Shown piece by piece: positions 14,078 to 22,374 of a stretch of 22,374 nucleotides of DNA. The notes under the pieces were generated by a model. The model was given only the letters and a program-made list of their open reading frames with translations. It ran no database searches and was not told where the DNA came from. The stretch is taken from NCBI GenBank assembly GCA_018816605.1, contig JAHIVS010000298.1, positions 1-22,374 on the forward strand, given 5' to 3'. Position 1 is the first letter of the stretch. The number at the start of each line of letters is the position of its first letter. The stretch comes from Pseudomonadota bacterium (lineage in GTDB: Bacteria > Desulfobacterota > Desulfobacteria > Desulfobacterales > Desulfobacteraceae). A program made the position numbers and the translations under genes.

Positions 14078-15124
14078 TTGGACGATTTTTTCAAAAAAAA
14101 AGCAGAGACCAGTGATATGGTGAAAAACAAATTTTTTCAAGCAGCCCGGCCATTGGCAGATTCTTTTGGGACAGCGGCCTATGGCGGAGAAGGCTGGTCC
14201 CCAAGGGTCCGGACCCATGGCCAGGAAGTGGGAGATTTATGGGCAGCCTGCGGCATTGACAATGAATGGTCCGTGTTGAAATCTGTCCTGGTTCACCGGC
14301 CGGGAAAGGAGATGGAAATTCCGGCAGACAAGATCAATGTGCTGCAGTTTGCTGAAGGCCTTGACCTGGGTCACGCCCGGGCAGAACATGATTACATGGT
14401 TGAGATGTACCGGGAAAACGGGGTGTGTGTCCATGTACTGGACCCCAATCCCGGGATGACCCCCAATCAATTGTATTGTGCCGATCTTTTTGCCATGACC
14501 CCCCAGGGAGCCATCCTTGCCCGGCCGGCCTCAACCGTCCGGGCCGGTGAGGAAAGATGGGTGGCGGCAACCCTTGCGGGCATGGGGATACCCATATTAA
14601 AGACCCTTACCGGAACCGCCACCTTTGAGGGGGCGGATCTCATGTGGGTGGATCCCGAAACCGCTGTGATCGGACGGGGCCTGCGGACCAACCAGGCGGC
14701 CATTGACCAGATCTCTACCCTGTTGTCTGAAATGGGAATTACCACCCTGGCATTCGACCTGCCCTATGGGTGTATGCATTTTATGGGCATGCTCAGGACG
14801 GTTGACAGGGATCTGGCATTTGTCTGGCCCCGGAGGACTCCCCATGGTCTGGTAACCCTGCTCCGGGAAAGAGGATACCAGGTACTGCCCCTGCCGGATG
14901 TGGAAGAGGCCATGGCCAACATGGCCTTTAATTTTGTGGTGATGGGCCAAAGAAAGATCATGGTGGCAGCCAGGAATCCGAAGAGTTTGGCCTATTATAC
15001 GTCCCTGGGAGTGGAATGCATCCCCATCCCTGTGGATGAACTCAGGAAAGCCAATGGCGCCATGGGGTGCATGACCGGTATTTTGTGCCGGGAAAAAAGC
15101 GAAAAGGGGCGGTTACACCCGTGA
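14078..15124 (+). CDS. Amidinotransferase/arginine deiminase-fold enzyme (DDAH-like)
   Basis: 348 residues with the guanidine-modifying-enzyme triad: E184/D187 in FEGADLMW, H234 in GCMHFMG and nucleophile C331 in NGAMGCMTG. The LVHRPGKE start and the ILARPASTVRAGEE segment also fit the family (dimethylarginine hydrolases, arginine deiminases, amidinotransferases). It probably acts on arginine or a related guanidino compound; hydrolase versus transferase cannot be decided from sequence. The start is TTG at 14078, supported by GGAGG 7 nt upstream. The first Met inside (residue 14) has no comparable ribosome site. It is transcribed away from the phytochelatin-synthase-like gene and ends at a short hairpin overlapping the next, convergent gene. 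Confidence 0.85.
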   Translation: MDDFFKKKAETSDMVKNKFFQAARPLADSFGTAAYGGEGWSPRVRTHGQEVGDLWAACGIDNEWSVLKSVLVHRPGKEMEIPADKINVLQFAEGLDLGHARAEHDYMVEMYRENGVCVHVLDPNPGMTPNQLYCADLFAMTPQGAILARPASTVRAGEERWVAATLAGMGIPILKTLTGTATFEGADLMWVDPETAVIGRGLRTNQAAIDQISTLLSEMGITTLAFDLPYGCMHFMGMLRTVDRDLAFVWPRRTPHGLVTLLRERGYQVLPLPDVEEAMANMAFNFVVMGQRKIMVAARNPKSLAYYTSLGVECIPIPVDELRKANGAMGCMTGILCREKSEKGRLHP

Positions 15125-15126
15125 CG

Positions 15127-15158
15127 GACAAACAAATTTCAGGTTTGTCGGGGTTTTT
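15127..15158 (+). terminator. Hairpin terminator after the DDAH-like gene
   Basis: GACAAAC (15127-15133) pairs with GTTTGTC (15143-15149), followed by GGGGTTTTT. The stem is only 7 bp and fairly AT-rich. The loop contains the stop codon of the convergent gene. Confidence 0.4.
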
Positions 15159-15612
15159 CAGGAATATCGTGGGAAATGTGGTTCAGCACCAGACAGAATC
15201 TGCCGTCGATTTCTTCCATGTGTCTGGATAATTTGACAAGGGCGTGCTGGGAAAATTTGATGCAGTGTTCTGGTGTCTGAAGATAAAGGTTGTCGTCCCG
15301 GGTGAACAATTGGCCGGGATCAAGGGTCATTGTTTGGGCGGTGTTCAAGGTCAGTTTCACTTCCCGGGATTCAAAAATGTCAACCACAAACAAGACGGCA
15401 TCCTCGTGGGGAAAATAGACCTTTTCCTCAACCCCGTCCGTCACCTGGGAGAGATGGTATCCAAGGTCATCTTTTTGGATGGACAGGTTAAAATGCCGGA
15501 TGATTCCGGGGTGCTCAAATTTTCCGTGTTCATTGTGCCAGGTCCCGTTTTTGTCCATCCAGAACACGGCGTTTTCCTTTGGAACGACACGGATTTTTTT
15601 TTTTGATGCCAT
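15139..15612 (-). CDS. 157-aa conserved-looking hypothetical protein
   Basis: 157 residues, soluble, with no signal peptide. It begins with a basic stretch (ASKKKIRVVPK), then alternates short beta-like segments: WMDKNGTWHNEHGKFEHPGIIRHFNLSIQKDDLGYHLSQV, KVYFPHEDAVLFVVDIFE and so on. The order 'W..G.....H..I...F...I..D..GY.L' loosely recalls DUF1285 proteins, but this is weak. The ATG at 15612 has AAGGA about 9-10 nt upstream. The gene converges on the DDAH-like gene with only 14 nt between stops. Function unknown. Confidence 0.75.
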   Translation of the reverse strand: MASKKKIRVVPKENAVFWMDKNGTWHNEHGKFEHPGIIRHFNLSIQKDDLGYHLSQVTDGVEEKVYFPHEDAVLFVVDIFESREVKLTLNTAQTMTLDPGQLFTRDDNLYLQTPEHCIKFSQHALVKLSRHMEEIDGRFCLVLNHISHDIPEKPRQT

Positions 15613-15764
15613 GGTGGTAATTTCCTTTATACCATTTTACCAATTGATGTATACCGGTTTATGTATCCTAAAATGGAATCCAGGACAACAGAGAAATAGC
15701 CCGGAACCCGCAGGCTGTTGACAGGGCCATGGGAATATCGCATTCTTAGCGCCAGGGAGGGGCA

Positions 15765-16526
15765 ATGGAAAAAAACAAGGCGCAAACAACCATTATGACC
15801 ATGAATATCCGTTTTGGGCTCGCCCGGGACAAAAAAAACCGATGGCAGCATCGCAAGTCCTTGGTGGAGAGGGTTCTCAAGAAGTATCCATCTGATTTTC
15901 TGGGTGTACAGGAGGTCAACCATTTCCAGGCGGACTTTTTAAAGACGGTTTTGCCCGGATACGGGGTCATGGGCCAGCACAACACAGCCGATGACCTTTG
16001 GCAGAGCAACTTGATTTTTTCCCACCCGTCCTGGCAGTGCCTGGAACAAAACCACTATTTTTTGAGTGATACCCCAAAGGTTCTGTCCAAACTTGCGGGA
16101 TCCAGATGGCCCCGGCAATGTGTGATCGGATTGTTTGAGAAAAATGCAGACCGGATTCTGATGGTCAATACCCATTTTGATTTTGACCCTTTGGTCCAGG
16201 AAGAAAGCGCAAAATTGGTCATCAATTTTATATCAAATTTCCCCCGGGCCCTTCCCGTGGTCATTGTGGGTGATTTCAACGCCAACCCCGGCTCCCCTGC
16301 CCATAGGCTGTTTAAAGACCGTGGATTTGAGGGTGTGTTTGACAAGGAACCGATCACCACCTTCCATGGATTTGACGGGCGAAAAACCGGACAACAGATT
16401 GACTGGATACTCTACCAGGGGGGATTGGTACCTGTTTTCCAGCAGGTGGTGTCGGATTCTTTTTCAGGCCGGTTCCCTTCGGACCATTATCCTGTCCGGG
16501 CCGGGTTTGACTGGCCCGGGTTCTGA
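15765..16526 (+). CDS. Endonuclease/exonuclease/phosphatase (EEP) family hydrolase
   Basis: 253 residues with the full EEP active-site set: N14 (MTMNIRFG), E50 (GVQEVNHF), H137 (NTHFD), D170/N172 (VGDFNANPGS), D213 (QIDWIL) and D240/H241 (SDHYPV). The family uses Mg2+ to cleave phosphodiester or phosphomonoester bonds in nucleic acids, lipids or sugars. This short, signal-less form resembles the bacterial proteins often called metal-dependent hydrolases, so the substrate is open. The ATG follows GGGAGG with 4 nt spacing. It lies 41 nt upstream of hrpB and is probably cotranscribed with it. Confidence 0.9.
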   Translation: MEKNKAQTTIMTMNIRFGLARDKKNRWQHRKSLVERVLKKYPSDFLGVQEVNHFQADFLKTVLPGYGVMGQHNTADDLWQSNLIFSHPSWQCLEQNHYFLSDTPKVLSKLAGSRWPRQCVIGLFEKNADRILMVNTHFDFDPLVQEESAKLVINFISNFPRALPVVIVGDFNANPGSPAHRLFKDRGFEGVFDKEPITTFHGFDGRKTGQQIDWILYQGGLVPVFQQVVSDSFSGRFPSDHYPVRAGFDWPGF

Positions 16527-16567
16527 TCAAGGGTGTTTATGGAGCATCTAATTCTGGAAGAAAAGAA

Positions 16568-19171
16568 ATGACACCCGATTTCTCCTTTAAAGCCGATACC
16601 CTTTCTGGGCAATGCCTGCCCGTGGCAAAGGTATTGCCCGAGCTTGCCCTGGCCCTGGCAGAGGGCCAACGGGCTGTGCTCCAGGCCCCTCCGGGGGCAG
16701 GAAAAACCACGTTAGTCCCCCTGGCACTGCTGGATCAGAGCTGGCTTGGAGGAAAAAAAATTATTCTTCTGGAGCCCCGGCGCCTGGCTGCCAAAACCTG
16801 CGCCGCCCGCATGGCCGAAATGCTGGGAGAACCCCTGGGCCGGACAATCGGGTACCAGATCCGCATGGAACGGTGCATTACCCCTGCTACCCGGATTGAA
16901 GTGGTCACAGAAGGGATCCTGACCCGGCGGATCCAGAATGATCCCTCCCTGGAAGGGGTGGGCCTTGTGATTTTTGACGAATTCCATGAGCGTCATATCC
17001 ACGGAGACCTTGGTCTGGCCCTCTGCCTGGAGGCGGCCGGGGTCTTTAATCCAGGGCTGCGGATTCTGGTCATGTCCGCCACCATGGACATGGCAGCTCT
17101 GGCAGCCCTCATGGACAACGCCCCCATGATTGTCTCCCAGGGGAAGATCCATCCTGTGGTCACCCGCTATCTGCCGCCCGAGCCGTCCACCCCTGTAAGG
17201 GGGGGATACTCCCCGAATCAGGACCCATACCGGCGCATCCGGACGGCCTGTCTGTCAGCTGTTGAAAAGGCTCTGACCGAAGAATCCGGGGATATACTGG
17301 TGTTTCTTCCCGGTGTCCGGGAGATCCGGGACCTGGCCCGAAAATTAGAATCCCGGATACCCTTGAAACAAACCGGCCCGAAGATTTCCATCCTGCCCCT
17401 TTACGGCAATTTGTCCCGGTCAGAACAGGCCGCAGCCATTTGCCCATCCCCTGCCGGCTGCCGAAAAATTGTTCTGGCAACCTCCATTGCGGAAACCTCC
17501 CTGACCATAGAGGGGGTGAGGGTGGTGGTGGATACCGGCCTCATGCGGGTACCGCGGTTTTCGATCGGTACGGGCATGGGCATACTGGACACCATCCGTG
17601 TCTCCCGGGCATCGGCAGACCAGCGCCAGGGAAGGGCTGGCAGAACCGCCCCCGGGGTTTGTTATCGGCTCTGGTCTCTGCATGAGGACCAGGGACTGAC
17701 CCCCTTTAACCGGCCGGAGATTCTTTCGGCTGATTTGACTTCACTTGCCCTGGATCTGGCATTGTGGGGGGTGTCTGATCCCAAAAGCCTTAATTGGCTG
17801 GATCGGCCGCCAAAAGCCTCTTTTGACCAGGCAAGATCCCTGCTGACGCAATTAAAGTGTCTGGATGACCAGGGCCGTATCACCGGTCACGGCCAGCGGA
17901 TTATGTCGGCCGGCATCCACCCGCGGCTGGCCCACATGGTTCTTGAAGCAGAGAAGATGGGCCAGGGAGTTCTGGCCTGCAGGCTTGCGGCGCTTTTGGG
18001 GGAACGGGATATTTTGTCGTTTCAACAAGGGGCGTATGACCCGGATATCCGTCTTCGCCTAGAAGCCCTGTCTGCCATGGACAGAGGCTCTGGTTTCAAT
18101 GAACCCCTGGCCCGGACCATATTGAAGAGTGCCGACCGGATCAAAAAAGACCTGGCCATTCGTTCCATGGGCACAGACATTGGGAGATGCGGTTCTGTGC
18201 TGGCCATGGCCTGGCCCGAGCGGGTGGCCAAAAATAGGAACAATCAGGACCATTCTTTCCTCATGGCATCGGGAAGCGGGGCGTTTTTCAGGTCCGCCAA
18301 CTGCCTGTCACCTCTTTCCTATATTGTTGCCCTTCACCTGGACGGCAACCCGCGCAATGCGGCTATTTTTCTGGCAGCCCCCTATGCACAAACAGATCTG
18401 GAGCAAGACTTTGCGGACCAGATCGAGGATGTCGAACACCTATTCTGGGATAAACAGACCCTTTCGGTGCGGGCGGTTTCCAAGCGCACCTATGGCAGGC
18501 TTGTCATTTGCGAGACACTGGCGAAACTTCCAGACCCAAAAGCGGTCCGTGCCTGCCTGATCCGGGGAATCCGGGAGTCAGGCCTGACACTCTTGCCCTG
18601 GACCGCCAGGCTCCGGCAGCTCCGGCAGCGAACTGTGTTTTTGAAGAATTGTGGCACGTTCCCGGATCTGCCGGACCTGTCGGATTCTGCTTTGTCTGAA
18701 AGCCTGGCCATTTGGCTGGGACCCTTTCTGGACCAGATCACCTCTGCTGCCGGGTTGAAACAGGTGGACCTGTCATCGGCCCTGGAAAGTCTTCTGACCT
18801 GGGATCAGCAGAAGATCCTTGACACCCATGCTCCCACCCATGTGGTGGTTCCTTCGGGATCAAGGATTCCCCTCCGGTACATGGACGATAACGGGCCACT
18901 GGCATCTCCTGTCCTTTCGGTCCGGCTCCAGGAGATGTTCGGCCTGGCAAAGAGCCCTGCCATTGCCCGGGGTAAAATCCCCATCACTCTTCATCTGCTC
19001 TCTCCTGCCGGCCGGCCGGTTCAGATCACCCAGGATCTGGCAAACTTCTGGAAGACAACCTATAGGGCGGTTAAAAAAGATTTAATGGGACGATATCCCA
19101 AACATTATTGGCCGGAAGAGCCCTTGTCGGCAGTTCCGACAAACAGGGCGAAACCCCGGAAGAACGGGTGA
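16568..19171 (+). CDS. hrpB: ATP-dependent helicase HrpB
   Basis: An 867-residue DEAH/RHA-type helicase close to the usual HrpB length (about 810-850). Motifs in order: Walker A APPGAGKTT (about 40-48), motif Ia LEPRRLAAK, motif II DEFH (137-140, normal for HrpB), SAT in VMSATMD, the FLPGVREI strand, ATSIAETSLTIEGV, and motif VI QRQGRAGR. The HrpB-specific C-terminal region runs to the end (NFWKTTYRAVKKDLMGRYPKHYWPEEP). HrpB is a putative RNA helicase whose cellular role is poorly defined. GGAAG lies about 8 nt before the ATG. It follows the EEP hydrolase gene on the same strand, and a GC-rich hairpin lies after it. Confidence 0.95.
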   Translation: MTPDFSFKADTLSGQCLPVAKVLPELALALAEGQRAVLQAPPGAGKTTLVPLALLDQSWLGGKKIILLEPRRLAAKTCAARMAEMLGEPLGRTIGYQIRMERCITPATRIEVVTEGILTRRIQNDPSLEGVGLVIFDEFHERHIHGDLGLALCLEAAGVFNPGLRILVMSATMDMAALAALMDNAPMIVSQGKIHPVVTRYLPPEPSTPVRGGYSPNQDPYRRIRTACLSAVEKALTEESGDILVFLPGVREIRDLARKLESRIPLKQTGPKISILPLYGNLSRSEQAAAICPSPAGCRKIVLATSIAETSLTIEGVRVVVDTGLMRVPRFSIGTGMGILDTIRVSRASADQRQGRAGRTAPGVCYRLWSLHEDQGLTPFNRPEILSADLTSLALDLALWGVSDPKSLNWLDRPPKASFDQARSLLTQLKCLDDQGRITGHGQRIMSAGIHPRLAHMVLEAEKMGQGVLACRLAALLGERDILSFQQGAYDPDIRLRLEALSAMDRGSGFNEPLARTILKSADRIKKDLAIRSMGTDIGRCGSVLAMAWPERVAKNRNNQDHSFLMASGSGAFFRSANCLSPLSYIVALHLDGNPRNAAIFLAAPYAQTDLEQDFADQIEDVEHLFWDKQTLSVRAVSKRTYGRLVICETLAKLPDPKAVRACLIRGIRESGLTLLPWTARLRQLRQRTVFLKNCGTFPDLPDLSDSALSESLAIWLGPFLDQITSAAGLKQVDLSSALESLLTWDQQKILDTHAPTHVVVPSGSRIPLRYMDDNGPLASPVLSVRLQEMFGLAKSPAIARGKIPITLHLLSPAGRPVQITQDLANFWKTTYRAVKKDLMGRYPKHYWPEEPLSAVPTNRAKPRKNG

Positions 19172-19184
19172 TTTCTTTAAAGCG

Positions 19185-19221
19185 CCCGGGGCAGGATATC
19201 GTTCCCCGGGGTCTGATTTTT
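19185..19221 (+). terminator. Candidate terminator after hrpB
   Basis: CCCGGGG (19185-19191) pairs with CCCCGGG (19204-19210) around a 12-nt loop. A T-run (TTTTT, 19217-19221) begins a few nt later. The gap between stem and T-run makes it less than ideal. Confidence 0.45.
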
Positions 19222-19283
19222 GGAAGGATGTTTTTAACACGTCTGACCCGGTTCAAAAAAGTCTCTTTAATTATGGCCAGGTC

Positions 19284-19292
19284 TGTTATAAT
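19284..19292 (+). promoter_or_regulatory. Extended -10 promoter upstream of the YkgJ-like gene
   Basis: TGTTATAAT is a perfect extended -10 element (TGnTATAAT), 76 nt before the ATG at 19369. No good -35 is seen, which extended -10 promoters can tolerate. Confidence 0.5.
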
Positions 19293-19368
19293 CAAAACAA
19301 AAGCCTTCTGCCACTGGGCACAAATTTTTTACAATTGCAGTATCAAAAAGCGTCAAGGAACCCTATCA

Positions 19369-20079
19369 ATGAATCAATTTCAAAACGACCCGCCAGAATC
19401 TTCCGAATCCAGGTCCAAGCAATTGCTGGCTGCCTATATGGCCCAGGGCCAAGACAAGCTTGCCGCATTTTTAGACGCCAACGGCATCAGCCTGCCGGTT
19501 CTCGGGGTGGCCATGGAGCAGTTTACAAAATCGGTGTTTGAGCTGCCCGAAGGCGCTGCCTGCAAGCAGGGGTGTTCTTATTGCTGCCATTTAAAGGTGG
19601 GGGTTTCCATCCCGGAAGTTTTGGTGATTTACAATGAACTGGCAGCCCAGACAACCCCGGAAGGGTTTGCGTTTTTAAAAGAAAGGGTGCTGGAAGTGAC
19701 GGCAAAGGGCAATACCCTGACAGAGGATTTCTGGCTTTCCACCCGGACCCCCTGTCCGTTTCTGGACATTGATAAGAATCAATTGTGCATGATTTACACC
19801 CTGCGCCCGTTTTCCTGCCGGGCCTACCATTCCACAGAGATTGCCGTCTGCCGGAAAAGCTTTGAACAGGGACAAGAAACCCTGATACCCTGTTTTCCTT
19901 TGTACCGGGCCACCACAGACATGTATGCCAGCATCTTTACCCGGGTCTTGGCTGGAAAAGGATTTTTCTCCTACCAGGTGGGGTTTGTAAAGGCCTTTGA
20001 AATCCTGTTGAATAACGAGAATGCCTCAGACCAATGGCTGAACAGGGAAGATGTATTTGGGGCGGCAAAACTTGGGTAG
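19369..20079 (+). CDS. YkgJ-family cysteine-cluster protein (putative metal-binding)
   Basis: 236 residues. The motif CKQGCSYCC (C65, C69, C72, C73) followed by CPF, C140, RPFSCRAY (C150), C161 and C175 is the CxxxCxxCC zinc/iron-chelating domain family. Members are thought to bind Fe or Zn and some may be modification enzymes, but the function is not established. ATG 19369 has AAGGA 9 nt upstream and an extended -10 promoter in the 197-nt gap after hrpB. A much longer frame starting at 19108 would overlap hrpB and is not credible. The gene converges with nudC, 54 nt away. Confidence 0.85.
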   Translation: MNQFQNDPPESSESRSKQLLAAYMAQGQDKLAAFLDANGISLPVLGVAMEQFTKSVFELPEGAACKQGCSYCCHLKVGVSIPEVLVIYNELAAQTTPEGFAFLKERVLEVTAKGNTLTEDFWLSTRTPCPFLDIDKNQLCMIYTLRPFSCRAYHSTEIAVCRKSFEQGQETLIPCFPLYRATTDMYASIFTRVLAGKGFFSYQVGFVKAFEILLNNENASDQWLNREDVFGAAKLG

Positions 20080-20133
20080 GAAACCCAGATAGACGCGGAT
20101 GCGAGATTCTGAAAACCTGGGCTGCCTCCCATA

Positions 20134-21039
20134 TTAGCGGGTTTTATTTATCCGATTTGTTTGACTGCGGACAAACCAGTCGATCAGTTGGCCGGAAATG
20201 GTATATTTTGCCGGCGTTTTCGGCAGATGATCCACGTCAAACCAGTCGGCCTCAAGGATTTCTTCAGGGTCTATGGAGATCTGTCCGCTGTCATGGTCTG
20301 CTGTAAATCCGATCATCAGGCTGTCGGGAAAGGGCCAGGACTGGCTTTTAAAATAGGTGATGTTTTTGACCTGAATGCCCACCTCTTCAAAAACTTCCCG
20401 GTGGATGCATTCTTCAAGGGATTCTCCGGGTTCCACAAATCCTGCCAGCACACTGAACATCTTTTTATCGGGAAAATTGACACCCCTGGCCAGCAGGAGC
20501 TGATCGTCCTTTACAATGGCGACGATGACGGCAGACGAGATCCGGGGGTAATGGTGCAGGTTGCAGGACGGGCATATCCTTGCATGTTCCGTCTGTTTCC
20601 GGAGGGTTTGGGTGCCGCAGCGGCCGCAGAATTTGAAATTTGTGTTCCAGTCATGGATCTGCCGGGCATAGCCGGCCATGTGCCAGAAGTGCTCCTGCAC
20701 CCGGTTATAAAGGGAGCGGATGCTAATGAAGGTGTGGCCGGGGGGAAGTCGGCTTTCAGAAAGTTTTCCGCAATAGCAGTCTATATTTTGAAAGCGGCCG
20801 AAAAAGCAGGGGTCCGCAATTGTGTTTGGGTCCAGAAATGCGCGGTCCCCACAGGGGATGGCCACCTGGGTGTCTGATATCTGTCTGACCAGGATGTCGG
20901 TATTGGAAAAAATAAAAAAATAGGCTGTCGGGGTGCCGTGTGTTTTATGAACCGCTGATTTGATAAACGTCATTGGGGTGACCGGTATTAAAAATTTATG
21001 GATGGGAACGGATACCATTTTTATTCGGCCATTGTCCAT
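20134..21039 (-). CDS. nudC: NAD+ diphosphatase NudC (Nudix hydrolase)
   Basis: 301 residues with the NudC plan: an N-terminal domain, a zinc ribbon (C138, C141, C156, C159; FCGRCGTQT...ICPSCN), and a Nudix domain. The Nudix box G-x5-E-x7-RE-x2-EE-x-G is present at residues 200-222. The NudC/NADH-pyrophosphatase signature SQSWPFPDS follows at 232-240. It hydrolyses NAD(H) to NMN(H) plus AMP and, in other bacteria, removes NAD caps from RNA. ATG 21039 is 3 nt beyond the ilvC terminator and has no ribosome site. An ATG at 21018 or 20973 could be the true start. The gene follows ilvC on the same strand. Confidence 0.92.
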   Translation of the reverse strand: MDNGRIKMVSVPIHKFLIPVTPMTFIKSAVHKTHGTPTAYFFIFSNTDILVRQISDTQVAIPCGDRAFLDPNTIADPCFFGRFQNIDCYCGKLSESRLPPGHTFISIRSLYNRVQEHFWHMAGYARQIHDWNTNFKFCGRCGTQTLRKQTEHARICPSCNLHHYPRISSAVIVAIVKDDQLLLARGVNFPDKKMFSVLAGFVEPGESLEECIHREVFEEVGIQVKNITYFKSQSWPFPDSLMIGFTADHDSGQISIDPEEILEADWFDVDHLPKTPAKYTISGQLIDWFVRSQTNRINKTR

Positions 21040-21042
21040 GGG

Positions 21043-21083
21043 TAAAAAAAACGGCCGCTGCCGGGAAGTACCTGCAGCGGCCG
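21043..21083 (-). terminator. Strong intrinsic terminator after ilvC
   Basis: CGGCCGCTGC (21052-21061) pairs perfectly with 21074-21083 around a 12-nt loop. In the minus-strand transcript it is followed by eight U residues (A-run at 21044-21051). It begins 7 nt after the ilvC stop and ends next to the nudC start. Confidence 0.92.
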
Positions 21084-21089
21084 GGGAGT

Positions 21090-22374
21090 TTAAAGGCGGG
21101 GCTTCATGGCGCTCATATAGGTTCTCAGGGTTTTGCCCACCTTTTCCACACAGGTGCTGCGGATGGCCTGGTTGACCTGGATCAGACGCAGATTGTCGCA
21201 GCCTGTGTCCGCAAGTCCAAGGCCTTTGCCGATGGCAGTGGTATCAATGGTCTTCATGAAATCTGCCAGCAGGGGGGCGGCCTTGTGGGCAAACAGGTAG
21301 CAGCCGTACTCGGCCGTGTCCGAGATGACCACATTCATTTCATAGAGTTTTTTCCGGGCAATGAGGTTGGCGATGAGGGGCACCTCATGGAGGGATTCGT
21401 AATAGGCGGATTCCGCAATGATACCGGCGGACACCATGGTGTCAAAGGCCAGCTCCACACCGGCCTTGACCATGGCCACCATGAGGATGCCGTTATCAAA
21501 GTATTCCTGCTCCGGAATATCTTTTTCCAGGGCAATGGAGGTCTCAAAGGGGGTTTTGGCGGTCTGGGCCCGCCAGGTGAGCAGGTTGATGTCATCATTG
21601 GCCCAGTCTTCCATCATGGTCTTTGAAAAATGTCCGGTCATGATGTCGTCCATGTGCTGGTTGAACAGGGGCGCAAGGATTTCTTTGAGCTGTTCGCACA
21701 GGTCAAAGGCCATAATTTTGGCAGGATTGGTCAAGCGGTCCATCATATTGGTGATGCCGCCGTGTTTGAGGGCTTCGGTAACGGTTTCCCAGCCGTGCTG
21801 GACCAGTTTGGAAGCATAGGCGGAGTCCATGCCCTTTTCCATCATCTTGTCAAAGCAAAGCAGAGAGCCCACCTGGAGCATGCCGCAGAGGATGGTCTGT
21901 TCTCCCATGAGATCGGATTTGACTTCCGCCACAAAGGAAGACATGAGCACGCCGGCCCTGTGTCCGCCGGTGCCTGCGGCATAGGCCTTGGCCAGTTCCA
22001 GGCCTTCGCCCCTGGGATCGTTTTCCCGGTGTACGGCAATGAGGGTGGGCACGCCAAACCCGCGTTTGTATTCCTGTCTGACCTCGGTGCCCGGGGATTT
22101 GGGGGCCACCATGATCACGGTGAGATCCTCCCGGATTTTCATGCCTTCTTCCACAATGTTAAACCCGTGGGAGTAAGACAGGCAGGCATCTTTTTTCATC
22201 AGGGGCATGATGGCGTTAATGACAGATGTGTGCTGTTTGTCCGGGGTCAGGTTTATGACAAGGTCGGCCGTGGGAAGGAGGTTTTCATAGGTATCCACGG
22301 CAAATCCGTTTTCCGTTGCATTTTTCCAGGATTGCCGTTTTTCGCTGATGGCGGCGGCCCTGAGGGTGTAGGAG
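21090..22374 (-). CDS. ilvC: Ketol-acid reductoisomerase, class II, 5' end cut by window
   Basis: The frame is open to the window edge: 427 residues are present and about 70 N-terminal residues, including the start of the Rossmann fold, are missing. Compared with E. coli IlvC (491 aa), the match is long and nearly gap-free, for example [36 protein letters not shown] and [15 protein letters not shown]. The Mg2+ ligands in SDLMGEQT (Asp and Glu) and in the second half ([11 protein letters not shown]) are retained. The length of the C-terminal half shows the class II form with a duplicated knotted domain. It catalyses isomerisation and NADPH reduction of acetolactate in valine, leucine and isoleucine synthesis. 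The GTG at 22298 is not the start, since homology continues upstream. Confidence 0.95.
   Translation of the reverse strand, partial: SYTLRAAAISEKRQSWKNATENGFAVDTYENLLPTADLVINLTPDKQHTSVINAIMPLMKKDACLSYSHGFNIVEEGMKIREDLTVIMVAPKSPGTEVRQEYKRGFGVPTLIAVHRENDPRGEGLELAKAYAAGTGGHRAGVLMSSFVAEVKSDLMGEQTILCGMLQVGSLLCFDKMMEKGMDSAYASKLVQHGWETVTEALKHGGITNMMDRLTNPAKIMAFDLCEQLKEILAPLFNQHMDDIMTGHFSKTMMEDWANDDINLLTWRAQTAKTPFETSIALEKDIPEQEYFDNGILMVAMVKAGVELAFDTMVSAGIIAESAYYESLHEVPLIANLIARKKLYEMNVVISDTAEYGCYLFAHKAAPLLADFMKTIDTTAIGKGLGLADTGCDNLRLIQVNQAIRSTCVEKVGKTLRTYMSAMKPRL

Noticed and set aside
16976..16987. DEFH instead of DEAH in the helicase motif II
   Set aside because: DEFH is the normal form in HrpB proteins, so it is not an anomaly.
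19108..19368. Extended N-terminus of the YkgJ-like protein
   Set aside because: It would overlap hrpB and has no ribosome site or homologous look. The ATG at 19369 has AAGGA at good spacing.

Overview
The window looks like chromosomal DNA of an anaerobic, probably sulfate-reducing deltaproteobacterium (Desulfobacterota, Desulfobacterales-like). This is inferred from the dense iron-sulfur redox genes, a TauE/SafE permease, an NtrC-type two-component system and a DctPQM TRAP transporter. No rRNA, tRNA, CRISPR or mobile element was seen. Both end genes are cut by the window.

Region 1 (1-4040, +) is a tight redox operon. It holds the C-terminal part of a DmsB-like polyferredoxin, a 716-aa GltD-like flavoprotein with N- and C-terminal Fe-S domains, a 69-aa protein, a double-CBS protein and a 252-aa 2Fe-2S/4Fe-4S protein. 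The flavoprotein and the last protein end in the same module: two 4Fe-4S motifs plus two CxxC pairs. The set probably links NAD(P)H to a molybdenum or tungsten enzyme encoded upstream of the window.

Region 2 (4041-9509, +) starts with a -10 box and a 20-bp palindrome. These precede a TauE/SafE permease, a terminator and a small membrane protein with an EMC3/DUF106-like layout. A sigma70-type promoter then precedes a small multi-TM exported protein, a membrane PAS histidine kinase and an NtrC-family regulator. The last three genes overlap by 4 nt each. The regulator has GAFTNA where GAFTGA is expected. A bidirectional terminator ends the region.

Region 3 (9587-13085, -) is a dctP-dctQ-dctM TRAP operon. 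A hairpin lies between dctP and dctQM. The 599-bp upstream region has no convincing gene but carries two similar palindromes and two candidate promoters.

Region 4 (13086-21039) is a mosaic of single genes: a phytochelatin-synthase-like peptidase (-), an amidinotransferase/DDAH-fold enzyme (+, TTG start), a small unknown protein (-), an EEP-family hydrolase (+), HrpB helicase (+), a YkgJ-type cysteine-cluster protein (+) and NudC (-). Region 5 (21090-22374, -) is the C-terminal ~85% of a class II (E. coli-type) ketol-acid reductoisomerase followed by a strong terminator.
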